Source: Psychrobacillus sp044762855
Lineage (GTDB): Bacteria; Bacillota; Bacilli; Bacillales_A; Planococcaceae
Length of the DNA stretch: 64,000 nt
Assembly: GCF_044762855.1 (NCBI RefSeq)
Contig: NZ_JBIWFB010000002.1
Location: 534,077 to 598,076 of the forward strand
Direction of reading: 5' to 3'
Position numbers and translations under genes: made by a program. The stretch's first letter is position 1; every line of letters starts with the position of its first letter. The notes below the pieces were generated by a model. The model saw nothing but the letters and a program-made list of their open reading frames with translations. It did no database searches and was not told the origin of the DNA. Shown here piece by piece: positions 16,787-26,310 of this stretch.

Positions 16787-18247
16787 ATGACAAATAAAAA
16801 AACGGGATGGAATTTCGATAATAGTTATGCTCGCCTGCCGGAAATTTTTTTCACAAAACACGTCTTGAACGCCGTACGCGCTCCTAAGTTAACGATAATA
16901 AATGAACAACTAGCGAAAGCATTGGGACTGGACGAACGGTCGTTACAAAGTGAAGAAGGTATAGCAGAACTTGCGGGTAACCAAGTTCCAAAAGGTGCTG
17001 AACCACTTGCTCAAGCCTATGCGGGACATCAGTTCGGTCATTTCAATATGTTAGGAGATGGACGAGCTGTACTTCTTGGCGAGCAGATTACGCCTACTAA
17101 TGAGCGATTTGATATTCAGCTAAAAGGAGCAGGAAGAACGCTATACTCGCGCGGGGGAGATGGACGAGCTGCTCTCGGTCCGATGTTAAGAGAGTACATC
17201 ATAAGCGAAGCAATGTATGGACTTGGTATTCCTACTACCCGCAGCTTGGCGGTAGTGTCGACTGGAGAACCAGTAATCCGGGAAACAGCTTTGCCTGGTG
17301 CAATTCTAACGCGCGTAGCTGCAAGTCATATACGTGTTGGTACTTTTCAGTATGCCGCTAGATGGGGAACGAAAGAGGATCTGCGTGCGCTAGCTGATTA
17401 TACATTGGAGCGCCATTTCCCAGAAGCGGATGCGAACTCGAATCGCTATCTTACTCTCCTTCAGGAAGTGATCAAGCGACAAGCAGGGCTGATTGCAAAA
17501 TGGCAACTTGTTGGGTTTATTCACGGGGTGATGAATACGGATAACATGAGTATTAGTGGAGAGACGATTGATTATGGACCTTGTGCCTTTATGGATGTGT
17601 ATAATCTAAAAACGGTATTTAGTTCCATTGATACGCAATCGCGCTATGCATATGGCAACCAGCCCAATATTGGCGGTTGGAATTTAGCGCGCCTTGCTGA
17701 ATCTTTATTGCCATTACTTCATGAGAATTTGGAGGAAGGATACAAACTGGCTGAAAAAGCACTTCAAGCTTTTCCTGAATTGTATTACGCTAATTGGTTA
17801 TCTGGTATGCGAGGAAAACTGGGGCTATTCAATGAAGAGCCGGATGATGAGGCACTTATTGAAAAGCTACTCGGTATGATGCATAAATATCGTGTGGACT
17901 ATACCAATACTTTCTTAGCACTAACTTTTGATAAGCAAGGAGATACAAAGCTGTTCGGTTCGAACGAATTTGCCGAGTGGTTCGAAGAATGGCAAGCAAG
18001 ATTAAGTAGACAAGAGGAATCCAAAACTTCCGTTCAGCAATTGATGAAAGACAATAATCCAGCGGTAATACCTCGGAATCATCGTGTAGAAGAAGCTTTA
18101 GGGGCTGCTGAGCAAGGAGATTTTTCAGTAATGGAGCAGCTGCTTGAAGTTCTTTCAAATCCCTTTGCGCATTCACAGGAACAAATTGCCTACGCTACTT
18201 TGCCTGCTCAGTCTGACGGTAAGTATCAAACCTTTTGTGGAACATAA
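16787..18247 (+). CDS. selO: SelO/YdiU-family protein adenylyltransferase
   Basis: This encodes 486 residues from ATG 16787 with AAGGAGA 6 bases upstream. SelO is a pseudokinase-fold enzyme that attaches AMP to Ser, Thr or Tyr of target proteins, in part to protect cells from oxidative stress. The diagnostic parts are YAGHQFGHFNMLGDGRAVLL (residues about 79-98), FDIQLKGAGRTLYSRGGDG with the ATP-binding residues, HGVMNTDNMSISGETIDYGP with the catalytic Asp, and the end YQTFCGT with the redox Cys that is selenocysteine in animals. The length is normal. It stands alone with a palindrome ahead and a long hairpin behind. Confidence 0.95.
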   Translation: MTNKKTGWNFDNSYARLPEIFFTKHVLNAVRAPKLTIINEQLAKALGLDERSLQSEEGIAELAGNQVPKGAEPLAQAYAGHQFGHFNMLGDGRAVLLGEQITPTNERFDIQLKGAGRTLYSRGGDGRAALGPMLREYIISEAMYGLGIPTTRSLAVVSTGEPVIRETALPGAILTRVAASHIRVGTFQYAARWGTKEDLRALADYTLERHFPEADANSNRYLTLLQEVIKRQAGLIAKWQLVGFIHGVMNTDNMSISGETIDYGPCAFMDVYNLKTVFSSIDTQSRYAYGNQPNIGGWNLARLAESLLPLLHENLEEGYKLAEKALQAFPELYYANWLSGMRGKLGLFNEEPDDEALIEKLLGMMHKYRVDYTNTFLALTFDKQGDTKLFGSNEFAEWFEEWQARLSRQEESKTSVQQLMKDNNPAVIPRNHRVEEALGAAEQGDFSVMEQLLEVLSNPFAHSQEQIAYATLPAQSDGKYQTFCGT

Positions 18248-18346
18248 CAAGATAATTTGGTTCTAAATTAATTAATTTAAGTTATATTTTTTAAACAGAA
18301 ACACACTAATGTTTAGGAGAATAAGTCTTTTTCTATTCCTAAAATC

Positions 18347-18391
18347 AAAACCTTGAAAATTTTACGAGTCGTAAAATTTTCAAGGTTTTTC
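18347..18391 (+). terminator. long intrinsic terminator after selO
   Basis: A 21-bp near-perfect stem (18347-18367, AAAACCTTGAAAATTTTACG) around one base pairs with its complement and is followed by TTTTT. It lies about 100 bp after the selO stop. Confidence 0.85.
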
Positions 18392-18486
18392 ATTTATTGA
18401 GGAAGGTGTTAACTAGCTTCATTTTATTCTTTCGCCGAATTATGAGTTTATTTTCAAAAATAATAAATAAAATATTCAGATTATTA

Positions 18487-18536
18487 TTGACACTTCGCCG
18501 TGTGGTGATATAATTACGTTATTGGGACAGTGTCCC
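18487..18536 (+). promoter_or_regulatory. sigma-A promoter with palindromic operator at the start point
   Basis: TTGACA (18487-18492) and TATAAT (18509-18514) match the consensus fully with 16 bp spacing. GGGACA-G-TGTCCC (18524-18536) is a perfect 6-1-6 palindrome that would sit at about +4 to +16. This is the best promoter in the window and serves the dehydrogenase gene. The palindrome could bind the IclR protein encoded 7 kb downstream or a remote repressor; that link is inferred. Confidence 0.75.
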
Positions 18537-18565
18537 TGTAAAGTAAAGCATGAGGAGGAATTAAA

Positions 18566-19690
18566 ATGAGCAAAGTAATGCTATTTGGATTAGGGGAAGT
18601 AGGTACTCATATTTTAGAATTTCTAGTAAGAGATCCTAAATGCCCAGAACTTATTGTTTGTGATGTAAATGAAGAAGTTTCACAAAAAAGAGTAAATAAC
18701 GCTGTAATTGGTGCAGCTATTTTCAAACTGTATCCAAAAGTTACTTTTAAAAAAGTAGATTTAACAGATGTTGACGGTACTGCATTACTAATAAGTGAAG
18801 AAAAGCCAGATGTAGTGATTAACTGTGCTGTTCTACAAACATGGCATGTAATTAGACAATTGCCTGAAGATTTATATGCGAAGTTAAGTTCAGCAAGTTT
18901 AGGTGCCTGGCTTCCTTGTCAACTAGGGCTTTCTTATAAACTAATGTTAGCCATAAAGAAATCAGGTGTTCAAACTAATGTGATTAATACCTCCTTATCA
19001 TGCATAACAAATCCAGTATTGGCGAAAGCAGGACTTGCCCCTACAATTGGTATTGGAAATGTTGAACTTATTGAACCAGCTGTGCGAATTGCAATTTCTA
19101 GAGAACTAAATGTACCCGTGGATATCGTAAAAGTGTATCTTGTGGCTCATCATGTGTGGTGGGTATATCCTCGTGAAGCTGGCTATAAAAAAGGCCCATA
19201 TTACATTAAAATTCTTGTTAATGATAAAGATGTAACAAAACAATTTAATACTGATGAATTATTATGGGATGCTATTAAGCTATACCCACCTGATACAGAG
19301 TTTACAACCGTATCGGCAAACTCTACCATCAAAAACATGTATGCATTATTAAATCCATTACCTATTTTTACACATTCTCCTGCACCAAATGGTTTACCTG
19401 GTGGATATCCAATTTTACTTAGTAAAAATGGAGCGGAATTAGCATTACCTGAAGGTATAACAGTAGAAGAGGCAATTAAAATCAATGAAGATAGCAATAA
19501 AATAGATGGGATTGAGCGCATAGAAGATGACGGAACTGTCGTATACGCTGATTATTCACATCAAATATTAAAAGGCATGCTAAATTTTGATCATAAATCA
19601 TTTAAAGCCGAAGATAGTTTAGAAGTAGCGTTTGAACTGATGGCGAAATATAGAGAGTTTGCAGCAAAGTCTACTAAACAATATGTTTAA
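18566..19690 (+). CDS. saccharopine-dehydrogenase-like NAD(P)-binding protein
   Basis: This encodes 374 residues from ATG 18566 with GAGGAGGAA upstream. A Rossmann domain opens the protein (MLFGLGEVGTHILEF, GxGxxG near residues 8-13, then VCDVNEE as the pyridine-nucleotide acid) and NCAVLQTWHVI follows. The C-terminal part is mixed, with VAHHVWWVYPREAG and APNGLPGGYPILL as conserved-looking segments. It belongs to the NADP-binding saccharopine/opine dehydrogenase-like superfamily; the substrate is unknown. It heads a block with an amidohydrolase, an ABC importer and an IclR regulator, so it should act on the imported compound or its product. Its promoter is strong. Confidence 0.8.
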   Translation: MSKVMLFGLGEVGTHILEFLVRDPKCPELIVCDVNEEVSQKRVNNAVIGAAIFKLYPKVTFKKVDLTDVDGTALLISEEKPDVVINCAVLQTWHVIRQLPEDLYAKLSSASLGAWLPCQLGLSYKLMLAIKKSGVQTNVINTSLSCITNPVLAKAGLAPTIGIGNVELIEPAVRIAISRELNVPVDIVKVYLVAHHVWWVYPREAGYKKGPYYIKILVNDKDVTKQFNTDELLWDAIKLYPPDTEFTTVSANSTIKNMYALLNPLPIFTHSPAPNGLPGGYPILLSKNGAELALPEGITVEEAIKINEDSNKIDGIERIEDDGTVVYADYSHQILKGMLNFDHKSFKAEDSLEVAFELMAKYREFAAKSTKQYV

Positions 19691-19834
19691 TAATAAATTT
19701 ATTAATAGTATTGAATAATTTAGTAAATAGAATTTTAGTTATGAAAAGCGAACATTTTTTATGTTGATAGCGGAAGAAGATGAGTTTATCGGGAATAACA
19801 TGAGTTGAGAATTCTTTAAGAGTGAAAAAATATG

Positions 19835-19873
19835 CGAAGGCTAAGAATGCCACCTTGGGTGGCAACGCCTTCG
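19835..19873. repeat. nested hairpin in the intergenic stretch 19691-20076
   Basis: CGAAGGC (19835-19841) pairs with GCCTTCG (19867-19873), and TGCCACC (19848-19854) with GGTGGCA (19858-19864) inside it around a 3-base loop. No T run follows. The next bases read REIIVLPEDTEARLYENF in one frame up to TGA, a possible coding scrap. The rest of the 390-bp gap holds AT-rich sequence and no gene that I can defend. Confidence 0.5.
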
Positions 19874-20076
19874 TGAAATCATCGTCTTGCCTGAGGATAC
19901 TGAAGCCCGTCTTTATGAAAACTTTTCTTTATCGTGAATAGAATAATTACTGACTTTATTTTATAGAGAAATCGAATTATGGATTTGATTTGTATAGACA
20001 AAATTGTAATGAAAATAGTCTTTTTTATCTTTTATTTGATAGCTTCATACTAAAGAAATCATGAGGGGTGAACATA

Positions 20077-21336
20077 ATGAAAATTGCATATCTAACAAGA
20101 AAATTGTTCGACGGTATTAACAATGGTTACAAGCAAAATGTGGCGATTCTCGTAGAAAATAATAGGATTCAAAGTATAATTGGGATAAACGATATTCCAA
20201 GCGATTATATTTTAGAAGACTTAGGAGATCTCTATGTAATTCCAGGTCTTTTTGATTGTCATGTTCATTTAGTTTGGAACGGTTGCACCGATCCAAATTT
20301 CGTTATGATGAATGAATCAAATGAAAAAACGGCAGTACGTGCGGCGGAACATGCAAGATTAACCCTTCTTCATGGAATTACGACTGTACGGGATGTCGGT
20401 GGCGATTACAAAGCAGTGCTTGCGGTTCGTGATGCGGTTGCTGAAAAAATCATTAGAGGTTCAAGAGTAATTGCGGCAGGAAATCCGATTATTATGACAG
20501 GAGGACATGTACATCAATTTGGAGTAGAAGTCGATGGTCCTCACGAGGCCCGTAAAGGTGTACGTACAATGCTTAAGATGGGTGTCGATTTAATCAAGGT
20601 CATGGCATCGGGAGGAATTTATGGTAAAACTGAATTACCTGGTCAACCCCAGATGACGGTTGAAGAAATTTCAGTCGTGGTGGAGGAAGCACATAGGGCT
20701 GGACGAAAGGTTGCAGCACATGCTGAGGGACTTGAGGGAATTATGAATGCTTTGGAAGCAGGAGTAGATACAATTGAGCATGGAAACTTAATGAATACTG
20801 AAGTGGCAAAGTTAATGGCTGAGAAACAAGTATTTGTTGTTCCAACGATGGCACCGTTTTATTTATCAGCTAATTTCGGTAGCGAGAAGGGGTATCCAGA
20901 CTATCATATAAGAAAATCAAAAGCGGTACTTTCGGGAAGTTACAATGTCATTAATTATGTAAAGGAATATGGCATCCCTATTGCAGCAGGTACAGATTGT
21001 GGCGGACCGAACAAACCGCATGGTGCTGTGGTTTATGAATTGGAGCTAATGGTTCACGCCGGATTAACAACATTTGAAGCTTTATTATCCGCAACATCCA
21101 ATGCTGCGAAAGCATGTGGCGTGGAAAGTGAACTCGGCACTATAGAACCGGGTAAAATTGCAGATTTTATTGGGGTAAAAAACGATCCTTTTGTTAATAT
21201 CAGCGCTCTGCGTAATGTGGATACTGTTGTGAAAGAGGGAAGAGTTGAAAAAAGATATGGTGTTGGTTGCGAAATAGAAAATGATCTTTCAATATTAAAA
21301 TTAGGACAAAACGATTTGATAGAAATAACTACTTGA
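20077..21336 (+). CDS. metal-dependent amidohydrolase (imidazolonepropionase-like family)
   Basis: This encodes 419 residues. ATG 20077 has GAGGGG 8 bases upstream; a GTG at 20068 overlaps that site. All ligands of the binuclear amidohydrolase type I site are visible: DCHVHLVWNG (His62, His64), DLIKVMASGG (bridging Lys), KVAAHAEG and TIEHGN (two His), and AAGTDCGG (Asp). The small N- and C-terminal beta sandwich is complete (end GKIADFIGVKNDPF). This group opens cyclic amides or removes Pro/Arg from dipeptides and N-acyl amino acids. It lies between the dehydrogenase and the importer; the compound is unknown. No signal peptide, so cytosolic. Confidence 0.88.
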   Translation: MKIAYLTRKLFDGINNGYKQNVAILVENNRIQSIIGINDIPSDYILEDLGDLYVIPGLFDCHVHLVWNGCTDPNFVMMNESNEKTAVRAAEHARLTLLHGITTVRDVGGDYKAVLAVRDAVAEKIIRGSRVIAAGNPIIMTGGHVHQFGVEVDGPHEARKGVRTMLKMGVDLIKVMASGGIYGKTELPGQPQMTVEEISVVVEEAHRAGRKVAAHAEGLEGIMNALEAGVDTIEHGNLMNTEVAKLMAEKQVFVVPTMAPFYLSANFGSEKGYPDYHIRKSKAVLSGSYNVINYVKEYGIPIAAGTDCGGPNKPHGAVVYELELMVHAGLTTFEALLSATSNAAKACGVESELGTIEPGKIADFIGVKNDPFVNISALRNVDTVVKEGRVEKRYGVGCEIENDLSILKLGQNDLIEITT

Positions 21337-21509
21337 TATAAAATACTTTATCTGTGTTTTAGAAAAAGAACAAGCTTTTCTAATCTCCTATTTAACTAAC
21401 GTACCGTATGCATAACCTCGTCTAGTTTAAGTTAACGAAATGACTTTATAAAAACTGAAATTCTAATTATTTGGGAGTTAGCAAATATATTATTTTAGGG
21501 GGATAGTTT

Positions 21510-22595
21510 ATGAAAAAGTTGATAATTATTTTGATTGTCGGAATGATAGCGCTTACAGGTTGTGTGGCAAGTCCTAAACAAGAAGTTAAATCAACATCAT
21601 CAGGTACTATAAAGGAAATTACAATTGCGGGTGCTGGCGGCTTGATAGAGAAAATGATTCGAGATGAAGTTGCCCCAAAATTTACAGAAAAGACAGGAAT
21701 TAAGGTGAATTTTATAGCTGGTCTTTCTAGTGAAATTTTGTCAAAAGTTGAACTTCAGAAAAATGCGCCTCAAATTGATATCGCCATGTTATCCCCAACA
21801 GATGTTCAAAGAGCTGAAAGTAAAGAGTTAATCGAATTATTAAGTACAAAACAAATTCCCAATTTAGCTAAAATAGATGAACGATTTGTCGCTGTAGATG
21901 ACGTAAGTGTACCGATTTTTGGGTACACAATTGCGCCAGCGTATAACAAAGATATATTCGAAAAAGAAGGTATAGCACCAATAGCTTCATGGAATGACTT
22001 GATACGACCTGAATACAAGGGAAGAACAGCCTTCTCAGATATTTCAAGTGATTTTACTTATACGATTCTCTATAATCTAGCATTTGCCAATGGGGGAAGC
22101 TTGGATAATATGGAGCCAGGACTAACAAAAGCGAAAGAGATGGCTGCATATTCTACCACTTTCTACAAAAATTCAACCCAAATGATACCTGCCCTACAAC
22201 AAGAAGCTGCTATTGTGACTGTTATGGGGAGTTATAATATTGCTCAAGTTGCTGATTCCGGAATCCCTTTACAAATGGTCGTACCAAAAGAGGGTTCGCC
22301 ATTATTAGCTAATAGCGCAACTATTGTAAAAAATTCAAGCAATAAAAAAGCGGCAGAGGAGTTCGTCGACCTATTGATCAGCCCTGAGATGCAAGAGCAC
22401 TTTTCAGAGGGGGGATTTTATCCAGTAATAGAAGGAGTAGAAACTTCTGATAAGTATGAATCGATTATCGGCGTAAAGGAGAGTGATAATTTATATCGAC
22501 AAGACGTTCCGAAGCTTGCTGAAATTCGAGGTATGTGGGCAGATAGATTTATGAAAGAAGTGACTCCAGATCTAGGGAAGAAAGTGGGGAACTAA
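21510..22595 (+). CDS. ABC importer substrate-binding lipoprotein, polyamine/opine type
   Basis: This encodes 361 residues from ATG 21510, with GGGGG upstream. A signal and lipobox (MIALTGC, Cys near residue 18) anchor it outside the membrane. The body is the PotD/Fe(III)-binding class II fold: ITIAGAGGLIEKMIRDEVAP at the start, LRPEYKGRTAFSD-like hinge near residue 170, YNIAQVADSGIPL and EGSPLLANSATIVKN near 255. Such proteins bind polyamines, opines, phosphonates or iron. The ATPase gene starts the base after its stop (TAA at 22593-22595, ATG at 22596), so translation is tightly coupled. Confidence 0.87.
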   Translation: MKKLIIILIVGMIALTGCVASPKQEVKSTSSGTIKEITIAGAGGLIEKMIRDEVAPKFTEKTGIKVNFIAGLSSEILSKVELQKNAPQIDIAMLSPTDVQRAESKELIELLSTKQIPNLAKIDERFVAVDDVSVPIFGYTIAPAYNKDIFEKEGIAPIASWNDLIRPEYKGRTAFSDISSDFTYTILYNLAFANGGSLDNMEPGLTKAKEMAAYSTTFYKNSTQMIPALQQEAAIVTVMGSYNIAQVADSGIPLQMVVPKEGSPLLANSATIVKNSSNKKAAEEFVDLLISPEMQEHFSEGGFYPVIEGVETSDKYESIIGVKESDNLYRQDVPKLAEIRGMWADRFMKEVTPDLGKKVGN

Positions 22596-23696
22596 ATGCA
22601 AAAGACTTTGACAAAAGATGTAGAAATACGCGGGGTTAGTAAATCTTATGGTTCTAATCAAATTCTTAAGGGCATTGATTTAGATATCGAGCAAGGTGAA
22701 TTGATCACCTTGCTCGGACCTTCTGGATGTGGAAAAACAACAACTTTAAATGTAATTGCAGGATTTATCGAGGTGGATGAAGGAGAAGTTTATATTAAAG
22801 GTAGGAAAATGAATAGTATCCCACCTTATAAGCGTGATTTAGGTATGGTGTTTCAAACATACTCGCTATTTCCTCATTTAACTATTTATGAGAATTTAGA
22901 ATTTGGTCTTAATATAAGGAAAATGGATAAAAAAGAAAAAAATAATGACATTAAGAAGATGTTGGAGTTAGTAAGATTAACAGGTTTAGAAGATCGTTAT
23001 CCAAGGGAGTTATCAGGTGGACAGAGACAACGTGTAGCAATTGCTCGAGCTTTAGTAGCAAAGCCACAATTATTGCTATTAGATGAGCCCTTGAGTAACT
23101 TAGATGCCAAACTGAAACTGGAGCTTAGGGCAGAAATTAAACGACTACAAAAAGAAGTCGGGATAACTACTATTTTTGTAACACATGATCAGGAAGAAGC
23201 ACTTTCTATGTCAGATCGAATCGTAGTCATGAACGAAGGGAAAATTGAACAAATAGGGACACCAACGGAAATTTATGAGAAACCACAAACAGAGTTTGTC
23301 TTTCAATTTATTGGGAAGTCTAATCGTTTTAATGGGCAAATTATTTCAATGGACGTTCACACTATAAGTGTAGAGTTAGAAGATGGGTCATTGATATATG
23401 TGAATGCAGAGAACGTAATGAAGAAAGAAAGTACTTGTCAAATTGGAGATAATGTAGTGATTTATATCCGACCAGAGAAGATTTTTATAGCTTCTCATAA
23501 GGATGAACAAGTAGTAAATAGTTTAAATGCCAGAATTAGTCAAGTGAACTTTCTTGGGAACTGTTGGGAGATTGAAGTTGATTGGAATGGTAAAGTAATA
23601 CAGCTATTTTGCCCTACGATTAAATCAGATTGGATAATAGGACATGAGGTGAGAATTGCATGGAAATCAAACGATTTGAAACTCAACCACATTTAG
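22596..23696 (+). CDS. ABC importer ATPase, PotA-like
   Basis: This encodes 366 residues from ATG 22596. It holds Walker A GPSGCGKTT (near residue 43), Q-loop MVFQTYSLFPHLT, signature LSGGQRQRVAIARAL (near 139), Walker B LLLDEPLSNLD, and the switch His in FVTHDQEEALSMSD. The last 110 residues form the TOBE/OB regulatory domain of the MalK/PotA type. It powers import with two MsmX-like permeases. The C-terminal part overlaps the first permease gene by 37 bp. In spermidine importers the order ATPase, PotB, PotC and binding protein is common; here the binding protein leads. Confidence 0.95.
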   Translation: MQKTLTKDVEIRGVSKSYGSNQILKGIDLDIEQGELITLLGPSGCGKTTTLNVIAGFIEVDEGEVYIKGRKMNSIPPYKRDLGMVFQTYSLFPHLTIYENLEFGLNIRKMDKKEKNNDIKKMLELVRLTGLEDRYPRELSGGQRQRVAIARALVAKPQLLLLDEPLSNLDAKLKLELRAEIKRLQKEVGITTIFVTHDQEEALSMSDRIVVMNEGKIEQIGTPTEIYEKPQTEFVFQFIGKSNRFNGQIISMDVHTISVELEDGSLIYVNAENVMKKESTCQIGDNVVIYIRPEKIFIASHKDEQVVNSLNARISQVNFLGNCWEIEVDWNGKVIQLFCPTIKSDWIIGHEVRIAWKSNDLKLNHI

Positions 23697-24610
23697 ATGA
23701 AATTAAAACGAAAATACCGATGAAAGTTTTACCTAAAAAGAAGCGCTCTAGATGGAAACGCTATGTCCCAGCGTATCTTCTTTTATTTCCTCTATTATTA
23801 ATAATCTGTGGTTTTTTCTTAGTACCGATGCTATATATATTGTACCTAAGTTTAATAGAAACGGATGGACTTGATACTGAGAATGCAGTTTTTAGTCTCC
23901 AAAACTATGTGCAGTTTTTTTCCGATTCTTATTTTCTTAAATCTTTATGGCTAACTATCAAAATAAGCATTTATACAGTACTGGTAACTCTTTTACTTGG
24001 TTATCCGGTAGCTCTTACTTTATTAAAGTGTTCCCAACGTATGAGAGGATATTTAATATTATTAATTGCTTCTCCGCTCTTAGTTAGTATTGTTGTTCGA
24101 AACTTTGGTTGGTATTTATTATTATCCCCTAACGGAGTAGTGAACAATTTGCTAATGGCAGTAGGTTTGGTAGATTCACCAATTAAAATATTATTTTCAG
24201 AGCTAGGGGTAATTATTGGTTTATCTAATGCTTATCTTCCATATATGATATTAGCAATAGCAACTAGTTTATACAATATTGATCCTTCGCTCGTCAAAGC
24301 AAGTTCCATATTAGGAGCAAGCCCCCTTCGTTCCTTTTTATTAATAACTTTGCCATTAAGCTTACCTGGGATAGTATCTGGTAGTGTACTTGTATTTAGT
24401 TTATCTATGAGCTCATACGTAACCCCTGTACTAATGGGCGGAGCCAATGTTCCCATGCTTCCGGTGGTAGCTTACGATCAAATTCTTAACTTATTAAGAT
24501 GGACATACGGTTCAGCTATTTCCTATGTTCTGCTAGGTGTTACAATGATTATTGTTAGCTTAACGACAAGAATCTTCGAGATAGGGAAGTTCAAGGAGGT
24601 GTTCCGTTAA
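23660..24610 (+). CDS. ABC importer permease, PotB-like
   Basis: This encodes 316 residues. ATG 23660 lies inside the ATPase gene, with GAGGTGAG 8 bases upstream. Six membrane helices follow a basic head (KKKRSRWKRYVPAY). The EAA-type coupling helix is ASSILGASPLRSFLLITLPL near residue 215. The C-terminus ends 1 bp before the next permease start. With its partner it forms the membrane channel of the importer. Confidence 0.92.
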   Translation: MEIKRFETQPHLDEIKTKIPMKVLPKKKRSRWKRYVPAYLLLFPLLLIICGFFLVPMLYILYLSLIETDGLDTENAVFSLQNYVQFFSDSYFLKSLWLTIKISIYTVLVTLLLGYPVALTLLKCSQRMRGYLILLIASPLLVSIVVRNFGWYLLLSPNGVVNNLLMAVGLVDSPIKILFSELGVIIGLSNAYLPYMILAIATSLYNIDPSLVKASSILGASPLRSFLLITLPLSLPGIVSGSVLVFSLSMSSYVTPVLMGGANVPMLPVVAYDQILNLLRWTYGSAISYVLLGVTMIIVSLTTRIFEIGKFKEVFR

Positions 24611-25405
24611 TTGAAAACTTTAGCTAATTTAAGACTGTTGATTTCCGGTTTAACTATTTTCTTTATCATAATTCCAATCGTTGTTACGATTCCAGCATCA
24701 TTTACAAGTGCAGATTATCCAAGTTTTCCACCGAAAGGATTTTCGTTTCAATGGTATATGAAGTTGTTAGATAGACCAGAATTTATCAGTTCTTTTTCTT
24801 ATAGTGTTCAGTTTGCGATTTTAACTGCGATAATTTCCGTTGTTCTCGGAACAATAAGTGGATTGGCTTTGGCTAAATATGATTTACCAGGGAAATCATA
24901 TTTAGTTTCCTTTTTGATGTCCCCATTAACCGTTCCTCAATTAGTTCTCGGAGTTGCTTTGCTTATATTTTTTACTCCAATGATGTTGGCGGGAACTCCA
25001 ATTGGATTACTAATCGCTCATGTAATTATCAGTGTCCCTTTCGTGATGCGGTATGTCTTAACAGGCTTAAGCGGATTCGATTATACCTTGGAGCGAGCTG
25101 CAATGATTCTTGGTGCTAATCCTTTCCAGGTTTTTTGGAAAGTAACGGTCCCCCTAATTAGACCAGCGATTTTCTCAGGTGGGTTGTTTGCTTTTTTAAC
25201 TTCATTTGATAATGTAACAGTTTCTTTATTTATGATTTCATCAGACATGCGAACACTACCTATAGAGATTTTCTCTCATATGCAGGATTCCTTTGATCCA
25301 TTAGTTGCAAGCGCATCTAGTGTTGTAATATTAATTTCAGTTCTGCTTATTTTATTATTAGATCGAATTCATGGTGTTGGACGTCTTTTTGGGGGACCAA
25401 GTTAG
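24611..25405 (+). CDS. ABC importer permease, PotC-like
   Basis: This encodes 264 residues from TTG 24611, directly after the stop of the previous gene (AAGGAGG at 24594-24600). Six helices and the coupling loop ERAAMILGANPFQVFWKVTV (near residue 155) mark it as the second half of the permease pair. The end is short and basic. The four importer genes are arranged without gaps, so they are one operon. Confidence 0.92.
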   Translation: MKTLANLRLLISGLTIFFIIIPIVVTIPASFTSADYPSFPPKGFSFQWYMKLLDRPEFISSFSYSVQFAILTAIISVVLGTISGLALAKYDLPGKSYLVSFLMSPLTVPQLVLGVALLIFFTPMMLAGTPIGLLIAHVIISVPFVMRYVLTGLSGFDYTLERAAMILGANPFQVFWKVTVPLIRPAIFSGGLFAFLTSFDNVTVSLFMISSDMRTLPIEIFSHMQDSFDPLVASASSVVILISVLLILLLDRIHGVGRLFGGPS

Positions 25406-25528
25406 GAACTGGATAATATATTAAAATCCAGAATAACTAAGGGAGCATGGTTAATCCGAAGTTCCTTGGAAAGTTATAAAATAAACGAAGAAATCGCAAT
25501 AATTTAGCAAACTGGAGGACTTAAATTG

Positions 25529-26308
25529 ATGGATACTAGTAACAATAAAACACAACGATTAACAACTTTAGATAGTGCAATAGATGTTTTGTTAGCATTA
25601 GACAGTGAAAATAGTAAGAGTATTAGGGAATTAGGACAAGAGTTAGATGTTTCTAAAAGTACATTACACAGAATACTACAGACATTTGAAAATCGAGGAT
25701 TGATTAAACAAGATTTAAATACAATGAAATATTCGTTAGGGCTCATGATTCTTGAATTAGGCAAAGGACTAAAAGAAACAAATGAATTAAGAAAAATTGC
25801 TTATCCGTTAATGGAGCAGCTAAGAGATGAAACCGGTGAAACGATTCAATTGGCCATTCAAGAAGAAGATAAGATTGTTATTTTGGAAAATATAGATGGC
25901 ACAAATTTATATCGATTGTTTTCCCAATCTGGAATGACTTTTCCACTAACTTACGGTAACTTTGGTAAAATATTTTTATCAAGAATGGATACGAAAGAAA
26001 TACTTTCAATTATGGAAAAGCATCCTTTGAAAAAATATTCTCCACAGTCTATTATTGATCCGGAACTATTTTTAAAGAAAATCAGTGAGGTAAAAAATGC
26101 AGGAATATGTATCGGAGTAGATGATCCAACAGAAGGAGCCTATAGTATAATTTGTCCAATAGTTAATCACAGAGGAGAAACAGTAGCTGCAATTTCTGTA
26201 GCGGGAGTAAAAACATCGATTGCACTTGAAAATATTAAAGAAACGGAACAACTTATTAGAAAAACCGCATTATCTATTTCACGAAAAATAGGGTATTCTT
26301 TATCTTAA
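25529..26308 (+). CDS. IclR-family transcriptional regulator
   Basis: This encodes 259 residues. ATG 25529 has GGAGG 10 bases upstream; TTG 25526 is possible. The winged helix is residues about 10-70 (LDSAIDVLLAL, SIRELGQELDVSKSTLHRIL), and the effector domain is 85-255 (ETIQLAIQEEDKIVILENI, ISVAGVKTSIAL). IclR proteins sense small acids or amines and repress or activate nearby catabolic operons. It follows the importer by 123 bp on the same strand, so it probably controls the block from 18.5 kb to here. Which site it binds cannot be told; the palindrome at 18524 is the first candidate. Confidence 0.92.
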   Translation: MDTSNNKTQRLTTLDSAIDVLLALDSENSKSIRELGQELDVSKSTLHRILQTFENRGLIKQDLNTMKYSLGLMILELGKGLKETNELRKIAYPLMEQLRDETGETIQLAIQEEDKIVILENIDGTNLYRLFSQSGMTFPLTYGNFGKIFLSRMDTKEILSIMEKHPLKKYSPQSIIDPELFLKKISEVKNAGICIGVDDPTEGAYSIICPIVNHRGETVAAISVAGVKTSIALENIKETEQLIRKTALSISRKIGYSLS

Positions 26309-26310
26309 AA

